Shown: positions 1 through 7,632, counted from the stretch's first letter. The stretch: 27,673 nucleotides of DNA from JBCDBL01 sp039183635 (GCA_039183635.1 JBCDBL010000048.1:1-27673), one strand, 5' to 3'. Program-made: numbers and translations. Notes: a model not told the origin generated them from the sequence alone.

Positions 1-621
1 GTTGAGGTCGAGGGCCGGCTCCCCGAAAAACGCCTTGGCGCCCTCTTGCTCCAAAGTGAGCAGGCGGCGCTGGATCGCGCCGACGCTCGCCCGGCTGACA
101 TTGCCGTATTCCAGCGTAAGCGCCTTGGCGTTCTCGGCGATATAGACGAGCAGCGCCCGCAGGTCTTTCAGATCAAGCAGTAGCATCCCTTCGTCGTCGG
201 CGACCCGGAAGGCGAGGGTCAGGACGCCCTCCTGGGTGTCGTTGAGGCCGAGAAGGCGGGATAAAAGCAATGGCCCCATTTCCGAAACCGTGGCGCGTAT
301 CGGATGGCCCTTCTTGCCGAACAGATCCCAGAACCGCACCGGAACGCCTTCGAAGTCGTAGGGGGCCAAGCCGACGGTCTCGGCGCGCTCAAGCAGAAAA
401 TCCTTAGAGGCGCCGGCCTGGGACAGGCCGGATAAATCGCCCTTTACATCGGCGGCGAAAACAGGGACTCCAGCTGCGGAAAAGCCTTCAGCCAGAATTT
501 GAAGGGTCACAGTCTTGCCCGTCCCGGTCGCGCCTGCGATCAATCCGTGGCGGTTCGCAAGTTTGAGCGTTAATTCTTCTCGTTTTGTGCTTTTTCCAAT
601 AAAAACAGATGCTTCAGTCAT
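1..621 (-). CDS. HerA-like helicase/ATPase, YjgR (DUF853) family, N-terminal part
   Basis: The minus strand is open from an ATG at 621 to the window edge (207 codons); the C-terminal half lies outside. The protein begins MTEASVFIGK and has a Walker A motif GATGTGKT at residues 30-37, followed by VPVFAADVKGDLSGL, a segment typical of the YjgR/DUF853 branch of HerA-FtsK ATPases. Members are about 500 residues, so roughly 40% is present. The family is annotated as putative DNA-translocating ATPases with poorly defined roles; cytoplasmic location is inferred from the absence of a signal or membrane segment. The next gene on the other side is divergent, with about 200 bases between starts. The family call is fairly secure, the cellular role is not known. 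Confidence 0.85.
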   Translation of the reverse strand, partial: MTEASVFIGKSTKREELTLKLANRHGLIAGATGTGKTVTLQILAEGFSAAGVPVFAADVKGDLSGLSQAGASKDFLLERAETVGLAPYDFEGVPVRFWDLFGKKGHPIRATVSEMGPLLLSRLLGLNDTQEGVLTLAFRVADDEGMLLLDLKDLRALLVYIAENAKALTLEYGNVSRASVGAIQRRLLTLEQEGAKAFFGEPALDLN

Positions 622-713
622 AAATTTGATGTGATTTTCCAGGATGAGAGAAAGAAAGTTGCGCGTGGGAAGCTGTTACTTTTTCGGTCACGGGCGACGT
701 AAGCCCTTCTAAT

Positions 714-743
714 TTGTGACAAGTTTTACGCAAGCTGTTATAC
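714..743 (+). promoter_or_regulatory. Candidate sigma-70-type promoter of the Ala-rich protein gene
   Basis: TTGTGA (714-719) and TTATAC (738-743) are separated by 18 bases in the divergent intergenic region, about 80 bases before the preferred start at 822. The word ACAAGTTT occurs twice around these hexamers. This is a motif match only, with no experimental support. Confidence 0.4.
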
Positions 744-821
744 ACAAGTTTCGAAAGGCGCGTACTACATGGAAAAATCGCGTCTATGGCGAAACTTAAA
801 ACTAACCATGCGGGGGTACTC

Positions 822-1355
822 ATGGCTCGTATAATTCTTTTAATCTTGGTTGTGGTCGCGATCGTCTGGGGCTTGCTCCACTTTACGAATAGCGGCGAAG
901 ACGTCAGCGAGGCTGTTGGCGGTGTTGTTGAAGGCGCGCAGGACGCCGCCGGCGAAGCCGTTGAAGCGGCTGGCGATGCAATGGAAGGCGCCGCCGAAGC
1001 AACCGGCGCTGCTGTCGACGCTACGGTGGACGCCGCTGGCGACGCTGCGGATGCGGCCGGTGAAATGGCTGGCGACGCAATGGATGCTGTCGGCGATGCA
1101 GCTGAGGGCGCGATGGACGCGGCCGGTGACGCCGCTGAAGGCGCGATGGATGCTGTCGAAGGCGCGATGGAAGGCGCTGCGGACGCTGTTGACGGCGCTA
1201 CGGAAGAGGCCGCGGGCGAAGCGGGAGCTGCAGTTGAAGACGCTGCTGCTGATGCTGAGGCGGCTGCCGAGGGCGCTGCGGCCGATGTCGAAGCAGCTGT
1301 CGAAGGCGCTATGGACGATGCGGCTGAGGCCGTTGAAAACGCCACAACCAACTAG
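822..1355 (+). CDS. Membrane-anchored Ala-rich acidic repeat protein, unknown function
   Basis: No enzyme family is recognised. The protein (177 residues from the ATG at 822) starts MARIILLILVVVAIVWGLL, a single hydrophobic anchor, followed by about 150 residues made almost only of Ala, Gly, Asp, Glu, Val and Met. Units of the form GDAAEGAMDAA recur with a spacing of roughly 8 to 11 residues, and the DNA is repetitive too (GGCGATGCA, GGCGCGATGGA words). This predicts a long acidic amphipathic helix or coil, superficially like LEA-type proteins, outside or along the membrane. An in-frame ATG at 786 would add 12 residues, but 822 puts the hydrophobic segment at the N terminus and has a G-rich stretch just upstream. 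It is monocistronic, closed by the strong hairpin at 1380-1412. The equally open antisense frame (614-1351) is a by-product of the low-complexity composition. Confidence 0.75.
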   Translation: MARIILLILVVVAIVWGLLHFTNSGEDVSEAVGGVVEGAQDAAGEAVEAAGDAMEGAAEATGAAVDATVDAAGDAADAAGEMAGDAMDAVGDAAEGAMDAAGDAAEGAMDAVEGAMEGAADAVDGATEEAAGEAGAAVEDAAADAEAAAEGAAADVEAAVEGAMDDAAEAVENATTN

Positions 1356-1379
1356 CGCTAAGCTATCTGCGCATTACAG

Positions 1380-1412
1380 CGCCGCGCCGAGGTTTCGGCG
1401 CGGCGTTTTTTT
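1380..1412 (+). terminator. Rho-independent terminator
   Basis: A perfect 11-bp stem, CGCCGCGCCGA (1380-1390) with TCGGCGCGGCG (1395-1405), has a GGTT loop and runs directly into seven T residues (1406-1412). It lies 25 bases after the stop of the Ala-rich protein gene and separates it from the Hpt gene. Confidence 0.93.
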
Positions 1413-1494
1413 ATGTCTTGCGTTAAGCTTTCCGAAGCGGCTTGCAAGTTAACCTTACCGGATATGAAAAGCCGTTAAGGGAGCTTGCTTTTCC

Positions 1495-1842
1495 ATGTCC
1501 GACGCCGCCACGGCCATCGATATGACGCACCTCAGCCGCTATACCGGCGGCGATAAAGCGTTGGAGAACGAGATCTTATCGATCTTCGAACACCAGACAG
1601 AGCTCTGGATGCGGCTTTTGGATCCAAACGCGCCTGATGATGCTTGGAAAGATGCCGCGCATTCCCTCAAAGGTTCGGCCAAAGGGGTGGGCGCATGGGC
1701 GGTTGCGGATCTGTGCGAAAAAGCCGAGGCGCTGGTGGGCGATGAGCTGAAAGTGCGCGCTGTAAGATCGGTTTTGTTAGATGAATTGCGGTCGGCGCTG
1801 AACGCTGCCGTGGATGAAGTGCGGCGCTTGCGCAGCGCATAA
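1495..1842 (+). CDS. Histidine phosphotransfer (Hpt) domain protein
   Basis: A 115-residue stand-alone Hpt protein. The motif AHSLKGSAKGVGA at residues 55-67 is the Hpt signature, with His56 the expected phosphoacceptor and the Gly/Ala positions of the helix turn conserved. The rest is predicted helical and the size fits a four-helix bundle. Such proteins relay phosphate between hybrid sensor kinases and response regulators in the cytoplasm. No kinase or regulator is adjacent, so the partners must be encoded elsewhere. The start has an AAGGGAG Shine-Dalgarno around 1475-1482, a little far (about 12 bases) but the only candidate. The gene sits alone after a terminator, so it should have its own promoter in 1413-1490. 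Confidence 0.88.
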   Translation: MSDAATAIDMTHLSRYTGGDKALENEILSIFEHQTELWMRLLDPNAPDDAWKDAAHSLKGSAKGVGAWAVADLCEKAEALVGDELKVRAVRSVLLDELRSALNAAVDEVRRLRSA

Positions 1843-2098
1843 TCGTCAGTCTACAACTAAGATCTCGTGGACACTTGAAATTATTCTGTCATCCATGTCC
1901 CAAACTGCGCTAACGCTGCGCTCCATAATTCAAAATGTGTTGTGAAAACAATATTACAGCGCCTTTAGCCCCGCTAAATCTTCTTGAAAATAAATTCCCA
2001 TAACTTAAAACTGGACTTTTATATTTTTATCTATACGGTAAATATTTAATTTCTGTTGCGTCTACATTAGTACTGCGGTGTGATGAGGGGGGCGTTAC
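1843..2098. other. AT-rich intergenic region before the tyrosinase unit
   Basis: This 256-base gap is much richer in A and T than the flanking genes, with runs such as TTTATATTTTTATC at 2018-2031. It holds no plausible gene. The promoter of the tyrosinase unit should lie here, but several weak -10-like words make a single choice arbitrary. The composition shift begins here and continues through 3498, in keeping with acquisition of the unit by transfer. Confidence 0.5.
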
Positions 2099-2965
2099 AT
2101 GCCGATCAGACAAAGCGTGCAGGGGGTATCTTCCGACCCTGACAGTTTAGAATTATTACGCAGCGCATATGCGTTCTTCAAACAAACGCCGGATGAACGG
2201 GGATTCGACTGGTTTGCAGGCGTGCACGGATTGCCGCTGCCATCTTGGTGCGAACATGGCTTCCCATTATTTTTACCCTGGCATAGGGCGTATCTCTATT
2301 ATTATGAGTTGGCGCTACAAACCCGTTTAGGGCCGAGCTTTACGGTCGTTTCCCCGCGGGAGCCGGCGTTCGCTGACATAGGATTGCCTTGGTGGGACTG
2401 GTCATCTCAAACAGCCCATGCCCAAGGACTGCCCCCCGCTTTCGCAGACGAGGAAGTTGAAGGTGTGCAAAATCCTCTGGCGTTCAGTGTCATAGGGTCT
2501 TGTCCAACGGCTGACGCCAGAAGTTCTGGCGTGTGGTCCGCCGCCTTAACCGAAGGCGTGCGCAACAATCTTCCCGGGCTTATAAGTAACACCGATCCCC
2601 CCCGTACGGTGCGAGATGCGGATGACCCTGATGAATTGCCGCGAAAATCGACGATTGACAACATCGTTCTGCGCCAGCCCACGTACCAATCTTTCTCCAA
2701 CAGTCTTGAGCAAGTTCATGGGGACGTTCACGTTTGGGTCGGTGGCAGTATGTCGGAAGTGCTGACGGCTGCCTATGATCCAATATTTTGGTCGCATCAC
2801 GCTATGGTCGATCGGCTTTGGTATTTATGGCAAAATAGCGAGCTCGGCGTAGATCCTTCTCCCAGCTTGTTGAGCATGCCGCTCGCGCCTTTTCCGATCA
2901 CCGTTGCAGATGTGCTTGATATTTCTAACTTAAACTACGAATACGCAGTTCAATTGATTGGGTGA
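2099..2965 (+). CDS. Tyrosinase/polyphenol oxidase family copper enzyme (catalytic core)
   Basis: The 288-residue protein carries both type-3 copper sites. CuA: His43 (in GVHGLP), His53 (WCEHGFPLF) and His62 (FLPWHRAYLYYYE). CuB: His207 and His211 (VHGDVHVW) and His233 (DPIFWSHHAMVDRLW). These six His are the ligands expected for a binuclear copper centre that oxidises phenols or catechols to quinones with O2. The C-terminal VADVLDISNLNYEY resembles the end of the DWL linker segment that precedes the C-terminal domain in plant-type polyphenol oxidases, but the protein stops there. No signal peptide is visible. Start: ATG at 2099 with a GAGGGGGG Shine-Dalgarno. The stop overlaps the next gene by four bases (GTGA), so the two are probably co-translated. 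Base composition is AT-richer than the neighbouring genes. Substrate cannot be read from sequence. Confidence 0.9.
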   Translation: MPIRQSVQGVSSDPDSLELLRSAYAFFKQTPDERGFDWFAGVHGLPLPSWCEHGFPLFLPWHRAYLYYYELALQTRLGPSFTVVSPREPAFADIGLPWWDWSSQTAHAQGLPPAFADEEVEGVQNPLAFSVIGSCPTADARSSGVWSAALTEGVRNNLPGLISNTDPPRTVRDADDPDELPRKSTIDNIVLRQPTYQSFSNSLEQVHGDVHVWVGGSMSEVLTAAYDPIFWSHHAMVDRLWYLWQNSELGVDPSPSLLSMPLAPFPITVADVLDISNLNYEYAVQLIG

Positions 2966-3498
2966 CGCATCACATGGCTAAGAAAAAGAAGTCGTCCAAA
3001 CGCAAATTACGCAATGATTCAGTCCGGCATGTGAAAATGCGGTTTGCGCCCCAAACAGATGAAGAAAAGAAATTCAAGCGGGCCGATCTTGTTTTCGAAG
3101 GCGTCGATCATAAACAGATGTCGTATGAAGTACGCGTTTTTTTGAACAATAAAGACGTAGACGATAAAACGCCACGTAAGAAAAGCAAGGGGTACGCTGG
3201 ACGGTTCGTGGTGTTCGGACACGGATATTGCTTCGGCGCGGAAGGGCATTGTAATGCTGATATTGGCGGCGTGCGAAATATTGCGCCTCATACCGAATAT
3301 GCACGACGTCATCCTTTAACGCCGCAAACCAGAATTATAACTATAACAGATCAATTGAAAGAAATTATTGATAGTTCTAAAAAGGGATTGCGGACGATTT
3401 CAATGGTCGTTATTGCAAAAGCGCCCCGCCGAAAGGATTGTAAGCTTGCAGGCGGCTTGTTTTTGTATGATGGCGTTACGCTTCAAACGTATGCGTAA
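2962..3498 (+). CDS. Tyrosinase-associated C-terminal (KFDV/DUF7868-like) domain as a separate protein
   Basis: The frame opens with GTG at 2962 inside the tyrosinase stop (GTGA); an ATG at 2974 is the alternative. After a very basic N terminus (AKKKKSSKRK) the protein reads DLVFEGVDH, EVRVFLNNKD, YAGRFVVFGHGYCFG, TPQTRIITITDQLKEI, TISMVVIA and GGLFLYDGVTLQTYA. That order (F/V-V-N strand, AG-F segment, T-R-I-x-I-T strand before a helix, then two late strands) matches the beta-sandwich domain that follows the catalytic core in polyphenol oxidases. From memory this corresponds to the plant KFDV domain and to DUF7868 in bacterial tyrosinases. In the usual architecture it is covalently attached and can shield the active site; here it is a separate 174-178 residue protein. 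A shielding or copper-loading role is inference. The gene shares the AT-richer composition of its partner. Confidence 0.7.
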   Translation: MTHHMAKKKKSSKRKLRNDSVRHVKMRFAPQTDEEKKFKRADLVFEGVDHKQMSYEVRVFLNNKDVDDKTPRKKSKGYAGRFVVFGHGYCFGAEGHCNADIGGVRNIAPHTEYARRHPLTPQTRIITITDQLKEIIDSSKKGLRTISMVVIAKAPRRKDCKLAGGLFLYDGVTLQTYA

Positions 3499-3650
3499 GC
3501 TCGGAACGTTGTGCGGATAAGGGGGCGCCGGCTATTCGTTATTTCGGCCGCGACAAGTAAAAACTCTATAGCAACAGGCGATTTGATTCACCGTTCAGAG
3601 CCGTTTCCCGCCGCCAGCAGTCAATCACATGATACGCAAATGGCTTTAAA

Positions 3651-4826
3651 TTACCGTTTTAACTCGCTCATCGCCCGGTCAAGGCCGTCCAGCGTCAAGG
3701 GGTACATACGCTCCCCCATGATCTGGCGCAGCATGCCGGTGGAGGCTGAATAGTCCCAATAGTCCTTGCGCGTCGGGTTCAGCCACACCGCGCTTTCATA
3801 GGTATTGAGAAGGCGTTGCATCCACACCGCCCCGGCCTCTTCGTTCCAGTACTCCACCGAACCGCCGGACACGGTGATCTCATAGGGGCTCATGGAGGCA
3901 TCGCCGATAAAAATGACTTTGTAGTCTTTGGGATAGGTGCGCAAAACCTCCCATGTGTCGATACGGTCCGTATGCCGACGCCTGTTGTCCCGCCAGACAT
4001 AATCGTACATGCAGTTATGGAAGTAGAAATACTCCATATGCTTGAACTCGGCCCGGGCGGCGGAGAACAGCTCCTCGCAAATCTTGACGAAAGGGTCCAT
4101 GGAGCCGCCGACATCGAAAAACAACAGCACCTTGATGAGGTTCCGCCGTTCCGGCCGCATCTGGATATCGAGATAGCCGTGGCGGGCGGTGGCGTCTATC
4201 GTATCATCAAGGGCGAATTCCTCCGCCGCACCGCGCCGGGCGAACCGGCGCAGGCGCCGGAGCGCCATCTTGATGTTCCGCGTGCCAAGCTCTACGTCGT
4301 CGTCAAGATTTTTGTATTCGCGCTTGTCCCAGACTTTCACCGCCCGGCCGTGGCGGCCTTGCTTTTGCCCGATGCGCACGCCTTCAGGGTTGTAGCCATT
4401 GGCCCCGAACGGCGAGGTTCCGCCCGTGCCGATCCATTTCGAGCCGCCCTCGTGTCGCTCTTTCTGCTCCTCCAGGCGTTTTTTCAAAGTATCCATCAGC
4501 TTGTCCCAGCCGCCGAGACTTTCGATCTCCGCCATCTCCTCCGGCGTCAGGAATTTTTCGGTGAGCGCCCGCAGCCACTCCTCGGGGATGTCGGCCTCGA
4601 CGCCCTCGGCGAGGCTTTCAAGGCCCTTGAACACATGGCCGAACACACGGTCGAACTTGTCGAGGTGCCGCTCGTCCTTTACCAGGGTCGCGCGGGAGAG
4701 GTAGTAAAAATCCTCAACCCTGCGCTGGGGGAGGTCGGCCTCCGTCGCTTCGATAAGGGTGAGATACTCCCTTAAAGAGACGGGCAGGCCGGCGGACTTC
4801 AGCTCGTGGAAAAAGCGTGTGAACAT
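3651..4826 (-). CDS. VWA domain protein, CoxE-like family
   Basis: A 391-residue protein from the ATG at 4826 (MFTRFFHELKSAGLPVSLRE), the N terminus normal for this family; the longer frame to 4943 adds 39 residues unlike any family member. Residues 1-120 are helical, GTGGTSPFGANGYNPEGV (133-150) is a conserved family stretch, and the VWA fold begins near 230 with the metal site DVGGSM (Asp238, Ser242). The canonical metal motif is DxSxS; the first Ser is Gly here. Families of this kind usually work with a MoxR AAA+ ATPase to load metals or remodel complexes, as CoxE/CoxD do for CO dehydrogenase. No MoxR gene is next to it in this window, so the partner must be elsewhere. It is cytoplasmic by prediction. 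It is divergent from the GST gene, with 115 bases between starts. Confidence 0.85.
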   Translation of the reverse strand: MFTRFFHELKSAGLPVSLREYLTLIEATEADLPQRRVEDFYYLSRATLVKDERHLDKFDRVFGHVFKGLESLAEGVEADIPEEWLRALTEKFLTPEEMAEIESLGGWDKLMDTLKKRLEEQKERHEGGSKWIGTGGTSPFGANGYNPEGVRIGQKQGRHGRAVKVWDKREYKNLDDDVELGTRNIKMALRRLRRFARRGAAEEFALDDTIDATARHGYLDIQMRPERRNLIKVLLFFDVGGSMDPFVKICEELFSAARAEFKHMEYFYFHNCMYDYVWRDNRRRHTDRIDTWEVLRTYPKDYKVIFIGDASMSPYEITVSGGSVEYWNEEAGAVWMQRLLNTYESAVWLNPTRKDYWDYSASTGMLRQIMGERMYPLTLDGLDRAMSELKR

Positions 4827-4941
4827 ATGTCTTGTCTTTTTGCAGCCGTATCTGTTTCGTACATAACCATACAGGCGGGGGCGGCGCGGGGCCAGACCCG
4901 CGCACAGCGGCGTGAAAACGCGAGATTGAGGAGATTTTGGC

Positions 4942-5559
4942 ATGATCCTGTTGCATCACTTGCGCGTTGGCCGGTCTGTGTTCACCGCCTGGCTTTTGGA
5001 GGAGCTTGGCCTTGATTACGATTTGAAAATCTATGTGCGGAATGACTTTGGCCGTGCGCAAGACGATTTGAAAGCGGCCCACCCCCTCGGCAAATCGCCG
5101 GTGATCGAGGACGGCGCGATCAAACTGACGGAGTCCGGCGCCATCGCCGCCTATTTGATCGATACGTACGACACGGATTTTACGCTGGCCCCGCCGCGGG
5201 ATGACGCCGCCAGGCGGGCCGAATGGACCCAGTGGCTGCACTATTCCGAGGGCTCCGCTTTTGCGCCCTTTTTATTGAAGCTTTTATTGACCCGGGAGCA
5301 GGAGCCGAAACCGCCCTTGATCGATATGTTCACCAGCGGTGAAGTGGCGCTGCACCTTGGTTATCTGCAATCCTTTCTGGCCGACAAGCCGTTTTTGCTG
5401 GGCGACAAACTGCAGGCGCCTGACGTCGGTCTCACCTATATTATGGAGATGGCGGAGCGTCTTGGGGAGCTCGGGCCTTATCCAACGCTCAGCGCCTATC
5501 TTGAACGCAACAAGGCGCGTCCGGCGTTCCAGCGCGCCATGGAGCGCACCGGCGGTTAA
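4942..5559 (+). CDS. Glutathione S-transferase family protein
   Basis: A 205-residue protein with a thioredoxin-like N-terminal domain (MILLHHLRVGRSVFTAWLLEELGLDY) and the glutathione-binding segment HPLGKSPVIEDG followed by LTESGAIAAYL, then an all-helical C-terminal domain. The cis-Pro is in KSPVIE and the gamma-Glu contact is ES in TESGAI. It belongs to the cytosolic GST superfamily; catalytic class and substrate cannot be decided, since the usual N-terminal Ser/Tyr/Cys position is not clear. The start has a GAGGAG Shine-Dalgarno 8 bases upstream. Its stop codon interlocks with the stop of the convergent sigma-factor gene: the two share TTA at 5556-5559. Confidence 0.88.
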   Translation: MILLHHLRVGRSVFTAWLLEELGLDYDLKIYVRNDFGRAQDDLKAAHPLGKSPVIEDGAIKLTESGAIAAYLIDTYDTDFTLAPPRDDAARRAEWTQWLHYSEGSAFAPFLLKLLLTREQEPKPPLIDMFTSGEVALHLGYLQSFLADKPFLLGDKLQAPDVGLTYIMEMAERLGELGPYPTLSAYLERNKARPAFQRAMERTGG

Positions 5560-6782
5560 GGCTCGCCACCGCCGAGCGCGCTTTGGCGGCCGCGCAAAAA
5601 CCGTCTGACGGCGTCGTCTTCGTTGAGGCCGATGGCGATGTCATAGGCCTCGCGGGCCGCATCTTTTTTGTCGAGCTGCGAGAGCATGTGCGCCCGTGCC
5701 GCCCAGTAGGGCTGGTAGGCGGCGACGGTCTTGTCCGGCAGGTCGTCAAGGGCCGCAAGGCCCGCCGATGCGCCTTTCGCCTCGGCGAGGGCTGCGGCCC
5801 GGCCCACCTTTGCGCCGACAGAAGGCGAAACCATCAGCAGGACATCGTAAAGTTTTACAACATCGTCCCAATTGCGTTTTCCCGTGAGGCGTCTTAGCGC
5901 GTGGGCGGACTGTATCGCCGCTTCAAGCTGATAGCGTCCGGTTTGTCCCCGTTCGGAGGCGCGGACGAGCGCGGCTTCGGCCTCCCGCACCATGGCGCCG
6001 TTCCACAAGGCCGCGTTCTGGGCCTCCAGGGGGACATAGTCGCCATCGGCGTTGCGGCGCGCCGGGGCGCGCGCCTCGGCGTAAAGCATAAGGGATAAAA
6101 GCCCCAACGCCTCCGCCGCATCCGGCAACAGGCGTGTGAGAAGGCGGGCCAGATAAATCGCCTCTTCGGCGAGGCCCTTGCCGTCCTCGCCCGCCAGCGC
6201 GTCCCATCCCGTGGTGTAGGCGGCGTAAATCGCGTCGAGAACGGCGCTAAGGCGCGGGGGCAAGTCTTCCGTCTCCGGTACATCGAACCCGATGCGCGCA
6301 TCGCGGATTTTGGTTTTCGCCCGGACGAGCCGCTGCCCCATGGCGGCGGGCGCCACCAGAAACGCCGAGGCGATGCGTTTGGCGTCGAGGCCGAGAACCG
6401 TCTGCAACATCAACGGCGTTCTGACGGCGGCGTCGATCGCCGGGTGGGCGCAGATGAACATGAGCTTCAGCCGTTCATCCGGAAACGGACCGTCCTGGGT
6501 GCGCTCGGCCGCCTCTTCGGCGATCATTTTAAGGTGCTCTTCGCCCTTCGCCCGGGTTTCGTTTCTGCGTGCGTTATCGATAAGACGGCGGCGTGCGGCC
6601 GTGAGGAGCCAGGCCTCCGGGTTGTCGGGCGCCCCCGTCTTCTCCCAGCTCTCAAGCGCCTTTGCGAAGGCGTCGGCGAGGGCGTCCTCCGCCGCCGCCA
6701 TATCCCGGGTCCGGGCGGCGAGATAGGCGAGGAGGCGCCCGTAGGACCCCCGCGCCGCTTCTTCCGCCGCCCGCGCCGGCAT
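5556..6782 (-). CDS. ECF42-group RNA polymerase sigma factor with C-terminal TPR-like extension
   Basis: The 408-residue protein has a sigma-70 region 2 at about residues 10-75 (DMAAAEDALADAFAKALESW, NPEAWLLTAARRRLID), a region 4 at about 100-170 (LDAKRIASAFLV, MGQRLVRAKTKIRDA) and a further 230 residues of helical, TPR-like repeats ending DAAREAYDIAIGLNEDDAVRRF. ECF factors are normally about 180 residues; this long helical extension and the linked DGPF/YCII genes define the ECF42 group, which lacks an anti-sigma factor and is thought to be controlled through the extension. ATG at 6782 starts 3 bases after the stop of the upstream DGPF gene with no clear Shine-Dalgarno of its own, which suggests translational coupling. 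The signal that activates it is unknown. Confidence 0.9.
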   Translation of the reverse strand: MPARAAEEAARGSYGRLLAYLAARTRDMAAAEDALADAFAKALESWEKTGAPDNPEAWLLTAARRRLIDNARRNETRAKGEEHLKMIAEEAAERTQDGPFPDERLKLMFICAHPAIDAAVRTPLMLQTVLGLDAKRIASAFLVAPAAMGQRLVRAKTKIRDARIGFDVPETEDLPPRLSAVLDAIYAAYTTGWDALAGEDGKGLAEEAIYLARLLTRLLPDAAEALGLLSLMLYAEARAPARRNADGDYVPLEAQNAALWNGAMVREAEAALVRASERGQTGRYQLEAAIQSAHALRRLTGKRNWDDVVKLYDVLLMVSPSVGAKVGRAAALAEAKGASAGLAALDDLPDKTVAAYQPYWAARAHMLSQLDKKDAAREAYDIAIGLNEDDAVRRFLRGRQSALGGGEP

Positions 6783-6785
6783 GCG

Positions 6786-7139
6786 TTAATTGTCGAAAAC
6801 GACAGCGGGGCGCACTTCCACCTCGCCATGCTCCGCCGCCGGACATTTCGCCGCCCAGTCGAGGGCCGTATCGAGATCCGGAACGTCGATCACGTAAAAC
6901 CCGCCAAGCTGCTCCTTTACGTCGGCGAAGGGGCCGTCCTGGACATCCCGCACGCCGCCTTGCATGCGCACAAGCGCGCCGGTTTTAGAGGGCTCAAGCG
7001 CCTCTCCGGCGACAAAAACGCCAGCGGCGTTCAGCGCCTCGCCATACGCCATATAGGCGGCGATGATTTCACCCTGACGGGCTTCGGAGGCGCCGAAAAA
7101 ATTGGCTTCATCTTCGTATAAGAAAAGTCCGTATTTCAT
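6786..7139 (-). CDS. YCII-related (DGPF) protein, ECF42-associated, second copy
   Basis: A 117-residue protein starting MKYGLFLYEDE at 7139, with a strong Shine-Dalgarno AAAGGAGG 8 bases upstream. The signature DGPFADVKEQLGGFYVID begins at residue 68. The YCII/DGPF fold is a small ferredoxin-like dimer; members next to ECF42 factors are their regular operon partners, but their chemistry is not established. The longer frame to 7319 is rejected because it runs through the preceding DGPF gene. About half of the residues match the upstream paralogue (DGPFAD.KEQLGG, LDWAAKCPAAE), so the pair looks like a tandem duplication. Confidence 0.93.
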   Translation of the reverse strand: MKYGLFLYEDEANFFGASEARQGEIIAAYMAYGEALNAAGVFVAGEALEPSKTGALVRMQGGVRDVQDGPFADVKEQLGGFYVIDVPDLDTALDWAAKCPAAEHGEVEVRPAVVFDN

Positions 7140-7152
7140 CTGTCGTCCTCCT

Positions 7153-7518
7153 TTAATCCTGGTTCTGCCCGTAATCGGGAACAGCGCGCGCCTCGACAAG
7201 CGCATCTTCAGCGGCGGGACACTTTGCGGCCCAATCAAGGGCCGTCTCCATATCCGGCGTGTCAATAATGAAATATCCGCCGAGCTGTTCTTTGGAGTCC
7301 GCGAAAGGCCCGTCCTCAACGATGCGTTCGCCGTTTCGTACTTTTACGCGGGTCGCCGTCTCCGGGCCTTGCAGGGCCAGCCCGTCGAGGGTGATGTCGT
7401 TCATCGCCTTCGAATAGGCCATCCACGCGCCCCAATAGGCGTTGCGCTTTGTCTCATCCGGCGTCGTGCGCGCCGCGAACGCCTCCGGGCTTTCAAATGC
7501 TATCAGCATGGTTTTCAT
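7153..7518 (-). CDS. YCII-related (DGPF) protein, ECF42-associated, first copy
   Basis: A 121-residue protein starting MKTMLIAFESPEAF at 7518 with Shine-Dalgarno AGGAGA 6 bases upstream. DGPFADSKEQLGGYFIID starts at residue 69 and LDWAAKCPAAE near 94. It is the first gene of the DGPF-DGPF-ECF42 operon. An upstream in-frame ATG at 7578 would add 20 residues, but the predicted ECF42 promoter (7580-7606) would start transcription downstream of it, which supports 7518. The stop at 7153 overlaps the Shine-Dalgarno of the next gene. Confidence 0.92.
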   Translation of the reverse strand: MKTMLIAFESPEAFAARTTPDETKRNAYWGAWMAYSKAMNDITLDGLALQGPETATRVKVRNGERIVEDGPFADSKEQLGGYFIIDTPDMETALDWAAKCPAAEDALVEARAVPDYGQNQD

Positions 7519-7579
7519 AGGTTTTCTCCTGTTTACACCTCGAATATCAGCGCGGGCGTCACCCGCACTCATAGGCAAT

Positions 7580-7606
7580 GACGGGCGTGCAGGGGAGATT
7601 TCGACA
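7580..7606 (-). promoter_or_regulatory. Predicted ECF42-dependent promoter of the DGPF-DGPF-ECF42 operon
   Basis: Read on the minus strand, TGTCGA (7606-7601) is followed after exactly 17 bases by CGTC (7583-7580). The motif remembered for ECF42 promoters in the literature is TGTCGA at -35 and CGA/TC at -10. It lies 62 to 88 bases before the first DGPF start codon, so transcription would begin near 7572. This implies autoregulation of the operon. Confidence 0.65.
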
Positions 7607-7632
7607 CACGGCGCAATGTTATTTTAAAAAAA

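Noticed and set aside
614..1351. 245-residue Ala/Ser/Pro-rich frame on the minus strand
   Set aside because: It is antisense to the Ala-rich protein gene; low-complexity GCN repeats keep several frames open. It has no ribosome site and crosses the divergent promoter region.
3816..4775. 319-residue plus-strand frame
   Set aside because: Antisense to the VWA gene, which has clear family motifs; no ribosome site and no recognisable domain.
6444..7121. 225-residue plus-strand frame
   Set aside because: Antisense to the ECF42 and DGPF genes, all of which have diagnostic motifs.
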